Positions 1 to 5,081 of a stretch of DNA of 5,081 nucleotides are shown in pieces. Origin of the DNA: Hyphomicrobium sp. (GTDB lineage Bacteria > Pseudomonadota > Alphaproteobacteria > Rhizobiales > Hyphomicrobiaceae); NCBI GenBank assembly GCA_030609245.1, contig JAUWCP010000179.1, positions 1 to 5,081 of the forward strand. Reading direction: 5' to 3'. The stretch's first letter is position 1; each line of letters starts with the position of its first letter. The position numbers and the translations under genes were made by a program. The notes under the pieces are model-generated. The model saw nothing but the letters and a program-made list of their open reading frames with translations. It ran no database searches and had not been told where the DNA came from.

Positions 1-45
1 TGAACGCAGTCGCGGCATGGGCATGGAAGGAATGAGGCTCTGGTA

Positions 46-405
46 TCATCGTGAATGCAACCGTATCCACGGCGGCGGTTCGCACGCAATGCCATCGTTA
101 TCCGCATCGTGGCGAAGCCAGTACCCTGGATTTCCTCGATATGCAGGAGCCAGCCCCATGGCGCGGACAGCCCCGCAATTGGGAAACGACGCCAAGTGTT
201 TCACAGTTGCCATGATGGGCCACGGCGAATTCATAGCCGCATAGGTGGCAGCGACGGCAACAATGAAAAACGGCAATGCCCTCTTGGCCAAGCGAATCAA
301 CCGCCGCAGCCTCACTCGCCGTTCGATGCGCCGAGTCACATTCTGAAATCGTCTCTTTAATGCCGCGGCTTTCGCATCCGCCGCGTCACCAGAAAATTCC
401 GTCAT
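46..405 (-). CDS. Membrane-anchored Excalibur calcium-binding domain protein
   Basis: A 119-residue protein with three visible parts. A basic, Arg-rich N-terminal segment (about residues 16-42) is followed by one hydrophobic segment (about 43-61, containing LPFFIVAVAATYAA). A C-terminal Excalibur domain (about 73-110) comes last. The domain has the family pattern: F74, N76 and C77, then G84-x-A-P87, an aromatic Y95, and the signature DADNDGIACE (100-109). Known for the family: a short extracellular domain with a DxDxDGxxCE calcium-binding loop and a conserved Cys pair. The positive N-terminus and single span suggest a cytoplasmic tail with the Excalibur domain in the periplasm; this is inferred. 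The start is uncertain. ATG at 405 is used, but the frame is open upstream to a TTG at 465 (139 residues), and neither start has a clear Shine-Dalgarno sequence. The substrate or partner is unknown. The domain call is firm; the cellular role is not. Confidence 0.8.
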   Translation of the reverse strand: MTEFSGDAADAKAAALKRRFQNVTRRIERRVRLRRLIRLAKRALPFFIVAVAATYAAMNSPWPIMATVKHLASFPNCGAVRAMGLAPAYRGNPGYWLRHDADNDGIACEPPPWIRLHSR

Positions 406-465
406 TGTTGGAGCAGCTTTCTCGACATAACGCCGCGCCAGTTTTGCTAGCAAGGTTCGTGCCAA

Positions 466-858
466 GCGTAGCAGCGCAGGGAGTTAGCGGAGTACGAGCG
501 CAAACGCGTCCTTGCTATTAGACGCTACGCAAGCACTCCTCCGCCAAAAAGATTTTGGTAACTTCGATCATGGACGGCTCCCCTCATTGGTTCGCTTCAA
601 CGCAACCACCCTATGGCACCTAGATGCCGAGAGTGGGCGCCGTCCACAGCATCAAAAGCAGACATATGGACCTGCGTGAGAGATGTCCGCTTTACCCCCG
701 AAAGTGGACATAGCGTCGTTAGCGCGGTGTGTCCGCTAAGTGCCAGGAACGGAGCCCAACGCTACCTGCCATTGCCAAGCTATCGCGCCAGTAGGTCGGC
801 TAGCGCGCAACGATTGAGCATTATTGGACTGCCCAGGTTGCCAAGCATGGTTCCCGCC
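466..858. other. Intergenic stretch without a supported gene, repeat-bearing
   Basis: This 393-bp gap between the Excalibur gene and the methyltransferase gene holds no convincing gene. Its main content is the composite palindromic repeat at 655-711. A small inverted repeat, TTAGCG (719-724) with CGCTAA (734-739), lies just after it. The open frame at 613-873 (plus strand) runs through the repeat and then antisense into the methyltransferase 3' end. Its translation has no domain-like pattern, so it is treated as a by-product of the repeat. No terminator with a T-tract and no tRNA-like fold was found. Confidence 0.7.
655..711. repeat. Composite three-arm palindromic repeat, copy 1
   Basis: Arm 1 is AAAGCAGACAT (655-665). 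After 17 nt come arm 2, ATGTCCGCTTT (683-693), a 7-nt loop ACCCCCG, and arm 3, AAAGTGGACAT (701-711). Arms 2 and 3 can form an 11-bp hairpin with a single G-U wobble; arms 1 and 2 can pair as the alternative hairpin with one mismatch. The layout matches copy 2 at 1738-1792: from the GC of arm 1 to the end of arm 3 both are 54 nt. The core palindrome is the one widely scattered in Bradyrhizobium-type genomes (known from memory). Its role is unknown; extragenic REP-like elements of this type can affect mRNA ends or supercoiling, but nothing here shows that. Confidence 0.85.
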
Positions 859-1467
859 CTATTGGGGCCGTAGAACGAGCAGCTTGATAATGTCCTTAAA
901 CAAAAAGCGTTCCTCAACCAGCCTAAGGCCAGCAGCTTGCACGTAACGCTCGGTGTGGCGGTCGAAGGTGGCGCCGTACATCAGGCGCACCCATGGCGCC
1001 CACAAACGCATCACAAAACGTCTCGTCGGGTCGCGCGAGTAGGTGTATTCGAGAAGCCGAATCTCGCCGTCCGGCTTGCAGACCCTGCGCAGTTCGCAGA
1101 GCCCTGGTAGCTGGTCTTCATCGTCAAGAACGCAGAAAAGGAAGGTGGCAACTACATAGTCGAAATGCCCAGCGGGAAAGTCGGTGGCCCTCACGTCCAT
1201 CTGGCGCAGCTCGGTTGTGATACCTAGGCTTGCCTTGCGCTTCCGGGCCTGAGCCAGCATGTGCGGACTCAGATCGATTCCGACCACCTCGCCGTTCGGT
1301 GGATAGAAGGGCATATTTCGTCCCGTTCCCACGCCCGCGTCGAGAATCGTTCCATGCACACCTTCAAATAGTATACGCCGGATAGGCCGATAGCGCCCGG
1401 ACTCGAAGGGGAGATCCAGCAGGTCGTAGATTGGGGCTATGTGGACGTAAGTTTGTTTCTTGGTCAT
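859..1467 (-). CDS. Class I SAM-dependent methyltransferase (PmtA/UbiE-like)
   Basis: A 202-residue cytosolic-type protein with a complete class I methyltransferase fold. An N-terminal segment YVHIAPIYDLLDLPFESGR (7-25) is of the kind seen before motif I in PmtA, UbiE and related enzymes. Motif I is ILDAGVGTGRN (41-51, SAM-binding Gly loop). Motif II, VVGIDLSPHML (61-71), has D65 to hold the ribose. Then come a DVRATDFPAGHFDYVVA stretch (91-107), including the acidic residue D91 after the adenine-binding strand, and the post-motif VCKPDGEIRLLE (129-140). Members of this group methylate phospholipid headgroups, quinones or small molecules; phosphatidylethanolamine N-methyltransferase is a plausible role but is not proven by these motifs. 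The ATG at 1467 is the first start after an in-frame TAG at 1473-1471. The only strong GGAGG (1490-1486) lies 18 nt upstream, unusually far. The gene stands alone and is flanked by the same repeat on both sides. Confidence 0.88.
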   Translation of the reverse strand: MTKKQTYVHIAPIYDLLDLPFESGRYRPIRRILFEGVHGTILDAGVGTGRNMPFYPPNGEVVGIDLSPHMLAQARKRKASLGITTELRQMDVRATDFPAGHFDYVVATFLFCVLDDEDQLPGLCELRRVCKPDGEIRLLEYTYSRDPTRRFVMRLWAPWVRLMYGATFDRHTERYVQAAGLRLVEERFLFKDIIKLLVLRPQ

Positions 1468-1485
1468 TTTCTAGGCGCCGTCATT

Positions 1486-1490
1486 CCTCC
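1486..1490 (-). promoter_or_regulatory. Distant Shine-Dalgarno GGAGG upstream of the methyltransferase
   Basis: On the minus strand GGAGG is followed by AATGACGGCGCCTAGAAA and then the methyltransferase ATG, an 18-nt spacing where 5-9 is usual. A six-codon frame (ATG at 1484, peptide MTAPRK) begins one base after GGAGG. It ends in a TGA sharing bases with the methyltransferase ATG (ATGA). The site could feed translation by re-initiation, or it may be chance. Confidence 0.35.
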
Positions 1491-1574
1491 CGAGTGACAA
1501 TTTCGGCTCCTTCGGTCAATTTTCCTCACCCCCTGGAATGGCTAACGCTTTGCGCCCGGTGATGCTCAGCGCGA

Positions 1575-1740
1575 GTGCTGAAACTTACCATCGGCCCCCA
1601 AGGCTAGATCACGGAAACGCCGGAAGAAGTGCTGGCCGCCGATGTGCATGAGGAAGCCGATGGCAAAGCGCTGGCGCGGGCCAAGGTGATCGCGCGGCTG
1701 TTGGAGCTTAGCACTGATGACATTTTTCGGCCCGCCGAGC
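1575..1740 (+). pseudogene. Coding relic resembling the post-TIR linker of a TIR-domain protein
   Basis: One frame reads VLKLTIGPQG, then TAG (1605-1607), then ITETPEEVLAADVHEEADGK, then ALARAKVIARLLELSTDDIF, then RPAER. The pattern is ITxTPxxxLAADVxxxxDGKxLAxxKxIAxLLxLSTDDIFRxAER. From memory it is like the conserved segment that follows the N-terminal TIR domain in many alphaproteobacterial TIR proteins and precedes their membrane or repeat region. The similarity seems to continue on both sides of the stop, so TAG interrupts an old gene and does not begin a new one. A TGA in the same frame at 1560-1562 closes it upstream, and no TIR domain is visible there. At the 3' end the match stops at ...AER, exactly where the palindromic repeat begins (1738). 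No start codon with a Shine-Dalgarno supports a live gene. Decayed coding DNA is fairly likely; the TIR assignment is moderate. Confidence 0.45.
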
Positions 1741-1792
1741 GGACACTTGAGGTCGGATTGGCGATGTCCGCTTTGCCCCCAAAAGCGGACAT
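1738..1792. repeat. Composite three-arm palindromic repeat, copy 2
   Basis: Arm 1 is AGCGGACA (1738-1745). Arm 2, ATGTCCGCTTT (1764-1774), is followed by the 7-nt loop GCCCCCA and arm 3, AAAGCGGACAT (1782-1792). Arms 2 and 3 form a perfect 11-bp hairpin; arm 1 pairs perfectly with TGTCCGCT of arm 2 over 8 bp as an alternative. Read on the minus strand from 1792 it encodes MSAFGGKADI, the false start of an open frame to 1604 that should not be annotated as a gene. The spacing equals that of copy 1 at 655-711, and copy 2 is the less decayed of the two. Confidence 0.88.
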
Positions 1793-1829
1793 GTGGCCTA
1801 GTGTATAGGAAGTTCGCTTTTGACCCTGT

Positions 1830-1867
1830 GTCTGCCGCTGACGTAGATCATTCCATTAGCGGCAGAC
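1830..1867. repeat. Inverted repeat, 10-bp stem with 18-nt loop
   Basis: GTCTGCCGCT (1830-1839) is the exact reverse complement of AGCGGCAGAC (1858-1867). The sequence just before it, TTCGCTTTTGACCC (1813-1826), resembles other scattered intergenic repeats of the same genome group. There is no following T-tract, so it is not an obvious intrinsic terminator. It lies 70 bp upstream of the cytochrome c start, and might be part of that gene's leader or simply another decayed repeat arm. Confidence 0.6.
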
Positions 1868-1921
1868 TCGGAGCTAACCTGTGCTCACGTGCCTCGGCGG
1901 CAATGCGTCGATTGCGACAGC

Positions 1922-1930
1922 AAGGTAGGA
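1922..1930 (+). promoter_or_regulatory. Ribosome binding site of the cytochrome c gene
   Basis: AAGGTAGGA lies 7 nt before GTG at 1938. It decides for this GTG start, since the nearby ATG (1930-1932) is in another frame that closes after nine codons. Confidence 0.6.
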
Positions 1931-1937
1931 TGCGATT

Positions 1938-2264
1938 GTGCGCATTGTTTGCAAGGTGACTGCAATGGCCTTGGCCCTAATGCCAGGGATTGCCGAAGCA
2001 GTAGAGTTCGGCAGTCCACAGCTCGGCCTTGCCTACGCAAGAGAAAATTGCGCCGGATGTCATAGGGTCGAAGTGGGAGGGGCCATATCGCCATCGCCCG
2101 TTGTGCCAAGCTTCGAGTCTATAGCCAATACGCTGGGCATGACGGCCCGGGCACTTAACGTATGGATGCAGACCCCACATCCGACAATGCCAAATCTCAT
2201 TATCCCTACTGAGGAACGCGACAACATAATTTCGTACATCATGAGCTTGCGGGTCAAACGGTGA
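1938..2264 (+). CDS. Small periplasmic class I cytochrome c
   Basis: A 108-residue secreted electron carrier. Residues 1-21 form a Sec signal peptide (basic start MRIVCK, hydrophobic core around AMALALMPG, cleavage likely after AEA at 19-21). The mature part is about 87 residues. It contains one covalent heme site, CAGCH (38-42), with H42 as the proximal ligand, and a likely distal ligand M84 in HPTMPNL (81-87). The C-terminal helix, EERDNIISYIMSLR (92-105), is typical of class I monoheme cytochromes, which end in such a helix packing on the N-terminal one. The spacing between heme site and Met (about 42 residues) suits a compact cytochrome. It starts with GTG supported by AAGGTAGGA. The gene lies 66 bp upstream of the trehalose-metabolism genes on the same strand, but nothing in the proteins links them, so shared transcription is only possible. 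The redox partner is not identifiable from the window. Confidence 0.88.
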   Translation: MRIVCKVTAMALALMPGIAEAVEFGSPQLGLAYARENCAGCHRVEVGGAISPSPVVPSFESIANTLGMTARALNVWMQTPHPTMPNLIIPTEERDNIISYIMSLRVKR

Positions 2265-2317
2265 GCACCGAGCAAGCACCCTACGGCCCGCGGCGCAACG
2301 CGTAGGCGGGCTGAATT

Positions 2318-2322
2318 GGGAG
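2318..2322 (+). promoter_or_regulatory. Ribosome binding site of the PgmB-OtsB fusion gene
   Basis: GGGAG is placed 8 nt before ATG at 2331. It overlaps the alternative TTG at 2316-2318, which itself has no Shine-Dalgarno sequence, so the ATG is the preferred start. Confidence 0.55.
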
Positions 2323-2330
2323 CCAGGACG

Positions 2331-4010
2331 ATGACGCAGTCGAGCCAAGGTTCATATAAGGGCTCGTCGACGAGCGAAAAATCACTGTCGGGTGAAGCAT
2401 CGGTTCGTGCGACCGACCAAGAGTGCGCGACATGCAATGACGCGGGCGTGCGGGTGCAGGACTTTGACGCGGCAATCTTCGACCTCGACGGAGTTGTGAC
2501 ACGAACAGCCCGCGTGCACGCCGCAGCCTGGAAGCGCCTCTTTGATGAGTACCTGCACCAGCGCGCCGCAAAGACGGGAGAGCCCTTCCGGCCGTTTGAT
2601 ATCGAACGTGACTACCGGCCGTATGTCGACGGCAAGCCAAGATACGATGGCGTCACAAGCTTTCTTGAGGCCCGCGGCATTGCTCTCCCGCGAGGCGATC
2701 CCTCCGACTCTCCTGAGCACGAGACCGTCTGCGGGCTCGGCAACCGAAAGGACCAGTTCTTCCACGAGATCCTGCAAAAGGAGGGGGTTGAGGTCTTCGA
2801 TAGCACCGTCGCGCTCATCCGGAGGCTGCGCAACCGGCACATTCGAACGGCGCTGGTCTCGTCGAGCCGCAACGCGCGCGCGGTGATCGAGACCGTCGGC
2901 CTCATGGAGCTGTTCGACGTCTTGATCGACGGTTACGACATCGCCCGCCTCAGCCTGAGGGGTAAACCAGAGCCGGACCTGTTCCTCAAGGCGGCGGAAG
3001 ATCTCGGCGTGCAACCAGACCGCGCCATCGTTTTTGAAGACGCGCTTAGTGGCGTGCAGGCCGGACGCGCCGGCGCATTCGGCCTCGTGGTCGGCGTCGA
3101 TCGTGCGGAGCAGGCGAGCGAGCTGAAAAGAAATGGTGCTGACATTGTGGTCCCCGATCTTACCGACCTCCACATCCGTGTCAGGCCTGAGGTTGTCTGT
3201 CGCGCTGTGCAATTCGTCCCGAGTGCTCTCGATCGTTATGCAGAAATCGAGCGAGAGCTGGGCGGAAGGCGTGCTGCGGTATTCCTAGACTACGACGGGA
3301 CGCTGACGCCGATCGCCGAGCGGCCTGACCTAGCCGTCCTTTCCGAGGAGATGCGGAACGCTGTCAGAAACCTCGGAAAAATCTGCAATGTGGCAATCAT
3401 CAGCGGACGCGACCGCACAGACGTGCAACGCCTCGTCGGGCTCGACGAGCTCGTCTATGCCGGCAGCCACGGCTTTGATATCGCAGGACCGGAGGGGCTG
3501 CGCATTCAGCACGAAGAGGGTACGGCCTTCACAACCACGGTGCAGCGCGCCGCTGCACGCCTCTCCGAAGCCCTCACGTCCATCAGGGGCGCCCTCGTCG
3601 AGTCCAAACGCTTCGCCGTCGCAGTCCACTACCGACAGGTGGCAGCGAAGGATGTGCCGGCCGTCGAGGCGGCCGTGGATGATGTTCTCAAGGACGCGCC
3701 CGACTTACGCAAGACGTTCGGTAAGAAGGTGTTCGAGCTGCGCCCGCGGCTGGACTGGGACAAGGGCAAGGCCATGCTGTGGCTACTTCGCACCCTCGGA
3801 CTGGATAGGCATGAGGTGCTGCCCTTTTACCTCGGCGACGACACGACGGACGAGGACGCGTTCGCAGTTCTGCAGGGCCGCGGCATCGGCATCCTGGTGG
3901 GGTGCCCCGCGCGTGAGACCGCCGCACGATACGTGCTCGACAGACCCGCCGACGTCAGGCGCTTCCTTGGAAATCTCGCGACAACGCTGGAGGGCCGTCG
4001 CCGTGCCTGA
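2331..4010 (+). CDS. otsB: Beta-phosphoglucomutase-like / trehalose-6-phosphate phosphatase fusion
   Basis: A 559-residue cytosolic protein with two HAD domains in series. After a Ser-rich, probably disordered tail (1-45), domain 1 (about 46-285) matches beta-phosphoglucomutase. It has the nucleophile and acid/base pair D51/D53 in DLDGVVT, then H63 and AWK at the same spacing as the catalytic-loop His and AWK of the Lactococcus enzyme. It also has a VSSSRN motif (176-181), K212 in GKPEPDLF, and E236-D237. Domain 2 (about 310-550) is trehalose-6-phosphate phosphatase: FLDYDGTL (D320, D322), IISGRD (S358), GSHGF (378-382), DWDKGK (around K478) and LGDDTTDEDAF (501-511). All catalytic residues expected in both domains are present. 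The likely reactions are beta-glucose-1-phosphate to glucose-6-phosphate, and trehalose-6-phosphate to trehalose plus phosphate. ATG 2331 is chosen over TTG 2316 because GGGAG lies 8 nt before it. It overlaps the GH65 gene by 8 nt, which suggests translational coupling. No otsA is seen nearby. An alternative for domain 1 is a phosphatase of related specificity. Confidence 0.9.
   Translation: MTQSSQGSYKGSSTSEKSLSGEASVRATDQECATCNDAGVRVQDFDAAIFDLDGVVTRTARVHAAAWKRLFDEYLHQRAAKTGEPFRPFDIERDYRPYVDGKPRYDGVTSFLEARGIALPRGDPSDSPEHETVCGLGNRKDQFFHEILQKEGVEVFDSTVALIRRLRNRHIRTALVSSSRNARAVIETVGLMELFDVLIDGYDIARLSLRGKPEPDLFLKAAEDLGVQPDRAIVFEDALSGVQAGRAGAFGLVVGVDRAEQASELKRNGADIVVPDLTDLHIRVRPEVVCRAVQFVPSALDRYAEIERELGGRRAAVFLDYDGTLTPIAERPDLAVLSEEMRNAVRNLGKICNVAIISGRDRTDVQRLVGLDELVYAGSHGFDIAGPEGLRIQHEEGTAFTTTVQRAAARLSEALTSIRGALVESKRFAVAVHYRQVAAKDVPAVEAAVDDVLKDAPDLRKTFGKKVFELRPRLDWDKGKAMLWLLRTLGLDRHEVLPFYLGDDTTDEDAFAVLQGRGIGILVGCPARETAARYVLDRPADVRRFLGNLATTLEGRRRA
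3989..3994 (+). promoter_or_regulatory. Ribosome binding site of the GH65 gene inside the otsB end
   Basis: GGAGGG lies 8 nt before GTG at 4003, within the last codons of the preceding gene. This makes GTG 4003 the best start and indicates that the two reading frames are translated separately though overlapping. Confidence 0.7.
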
Positions 4011-5081
4011 TACCGGCTGGAAGCTCGTCTATGAAGGCTTCGAACCCTCGCAGGAGGGGCTGCGCGAGGCGCTTTGCACGCTCGGCAACGGCTACTTCGC
4101 GACGCGCGGGGCCGCGGAGGAAGCCGAGGCGGACGCAGTCCACTACCCGGGCACCTACCTCGCTGGCGGGTATAACCGGCTTGCGACCGACATTGCCGGC
4201 CAAGTGATCGAAAACGAAGACCTCGTCAACCTGCCGAACTGGCTGCCGCTCGCTATGCGGCCCGAAGGCGGCGACTGGTTTAATCTGCGGCGCCTCGAAA
4301 TCCTCAACTATCGCCAGGAACTCGATCTCCGCAGGGGCGTGCTCGAGCGCCGGATGCGGGTCCGTGACTCCGAAGGTCGGGAGACGTCGCTCGGGAGCCG
4401 GCGGATCGTACATATGGGCCTGCCGCACCTCGCGGCCATGGAGGTCACGCTGCGACCGGAGAATTGGTCGGGCCGGGTCGAAATCCGGTCCGCGATCGAT
4501 GGCCGCGTGATCAATGCTGGCGTTGAGCGTTACCGCCAGCTCAACGGCAGTCACCTCGCGCCGCTCAAGACCGATCAGTTGGACGAGGATGGTATCGCAC
4601 TCGGCGTTGAAACGAGCCAGTCGCGCCTACGCGTCGTCGAGGCGGCGCGTACGAGGGTCTATCGGGATGACGAGGAAGTAGCGGCTGAGCGGCGCACGCA
4701 GGTGGAGAAGGGTTTCGTTGGACAGGAACTTGCCTTCGCCGTCGCCGAGGGAGAGACCATCACGGTCGAGAAGGTGGTCGCGCTATACACCTCAAGGGAC
4801 CGCGCGATTTCGGAGCCGTGCCAAGCCGCGGCCAAGGCCGTAGTTGATGCGGGACGCTTCAGCCAACTTCTCGATACTCACGTACTCGCCTGGCGGACAC
4901 TGTGGGACCGCTGCGACATCACGCTGGAAAACAATGCGCGCACGCAGATGATCTTGCGACTGCACATCTTTCACGTCTTGCAGACAGTCTCTCCGAATAC
5001 GATTGACCTTGACGTTGGTGTGCCCGCCCGCGGGCTACACGGCGAGGCCTATCGCGGCCACATCTTCTGGGATGAGCTGTT
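4003..5081 (+). CDS. Glycoside hydrolase family 65 disaccharide phosphorylase, 3' end cut by the window
   Basis: The frame is open from GTG 4003 to the last base (359 complete codons), so it is a partial gene; family members are usually about 750-800 residues. The N-terminal beta-sandwich domain is recognisable from WKLVYEGFEP (6-15), the family hallmark LREALCTLGNGYFATRG (20-36), YPGTYLAGGYNRL (48-60) and LVNLPNWLPL (74-83). The start of the alpha/alpha barrel is marked by ARGLHGEAYRGHIFWDEL (342-359), also a GH65 hallmark. The catalytic Glu and the phosphate-binding loop lie beyond the window, so phosphorylase versus hydrolase cannot be read directly. Known for the family: inverting phosphorolysis of trehalose, maltose, kojibiose, nigerose or trehalose-6-phosphate, giving beta-glucose-1-phosphate. 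The coupled upstream beta-phosphoglucomutase-like domain, which would use exactly that product, argues for phosphorylase. The OtsB domain makes trehalose the favoured substrate, by inference. No signal peptide is seen. Confidence 0.9.
   Translation, partial: MPDTGWKLVYEGFEPSQEGLREALCTLGNGYFATRGAAEEAEADAVHYPGTYLAGGYNRLATDIAGQVIENEDLVNLPNWLPLAMRPEGGDWFNLRRLEILNYRQELDLRRGVLERRMRVRDSEGRETSLGSRRIVHMGLPHLAAMEVTLRPENWSGRVEIRSAIDGRVINAGVERYRQLNGSHLAPLKTDQLDEDGIALGVETSQSRLRVVEAARTRVYRDDEEVAAERRTQVEKGFVGQELAFAVAEGETITVEKVVALYTSRDRAISEPCQAAAKAVVDAGRFSQLLDTHVLAWRTLWDRCDITLENNARTQMILRLHIFHVLQTVSPNTIDLDVGVPARGLHGEAYRGHIFWDEL

Noticed and set aside
613..873. An 86-codon plus-strand open frame
   Set aside because: It reads through the palindromic repeat and runs into the 3' end of the methyltransferase gene in antisense; no domain or Shine-Dalgarno support.
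1491..1519. TTGACC on the minus strand (1519-1514) as a -35 box for the methyltransferase
   Set aside because: No TATAAT-like -10 sequence occurs at 16-18 nt spacing.
655..1792. Repeats as a CRISPR array or transposon ends
   Set aside because: There are only two copies about 1.1 kb apart with palindromic arms, no regular spacers, and no transposase gene between them.
1717..1959. An 80-codon plus-strand open frame with CPLCPQKRTC
   Set aside because: The peptide comes from the repeat read in another frame, and its end overlaps the well-supported cytochrome c start in a different frame.
2280..2306. CCTACG and CGTAGG inverted repeat between the cytochrome and fusion genes as a terminator
   Set aside because: The stem is only 6 bp with a 15-nt loop and no T-tract follows.
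2316..2330. TTG start giving a five-residue longer PgmB-OtsB fusion
   Set aside because: The ATG at 2331 has GGGAG at 8 nt; the TTG overlaps that site and has none of its own.
2382..3212. A 276-codon open frame on the minus strand opposite the PgmB-OtsB fusion
   Set aside because: It is antisense to a gene with complete HAD motifs, its translation shows no domain pattern, and long antisense frames are common in GC-rich codons.
3955..4554. A 199-codon minus-strand open frame opposite the otsB end and GH65 start
   Set aside because: The plus strand carries clear GH65 hallmarks here, and the minus-strand translation has no recognisable motif.

Overview
The window looks like chromosome of a high-GC alphaproteobacterium, most likely Bradyrhizobium or a close relative (Nitrobacteraceae). 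The best clue is non-coding: palindromes of the form ATGTCCGCTTT-(7 nt)-AAAGCGGACAT, which when read through give the peptide MSAFGGKADI, a common false-ORF signature in genomes of that family. This placement rests on memory of the repeat and on protein resemblance, not on a search.

Left part (1-1937): two minus-strand genes separated by repeat-rich, non-coding DNA. The first (46-405) is a small membrane-anchored protein with a C-terminal Excalibur calcium-binding domain. The second (859-1467) is a class I SAM-dependent methyltransferase of the PmtA/UbiE-like kind. The same three-arm palindromic repeat lies on both sides of the methyltransferase gene (655-711 and 1738-1792), with identical internal spacing. 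Next to the right copy is a short plus-strand coding relic (about 1575-1740) with an in-frame TAG. It resembles the linker that follows the TIR domain in alphaproteobacterial TIR proteins.

Right part (1938-5081): three plus-strand genes. A GTG-started periplasmic class I cytochrome c (1938-2264) is followed after 66 bp by a 559-residue two-domain protein (2331-4010). This joins a beta-phosphoglucomutase-like HAD domain to a trehalose-6-phosphate phosphatase (OtsB) domain. Its last 8 bases overlap the GTG start of a glycoside hydrolase family 65 gene (4003 to beyond the window end), which is open to the last base and so truncated here.

Working model for the right part: OtsB makes trehalose from trehalose-6-phosphate, a GH65 phosphorylase splits a disaccharide (trehalose or a relative) with phosphate into glucose and beta-glucose-1-phosphate, and the beta-phosphoglucomutase domain turns the latter into glucose-6-phosphate. 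The order PgmB-OtsB-GH65 is the same as in the single large mycobacterial protein OtsB1, so this locus appears to be a two-gene version of that tripartite enzyme. No trehalose-6-phosphate synthase (otsA) is seen in the window.
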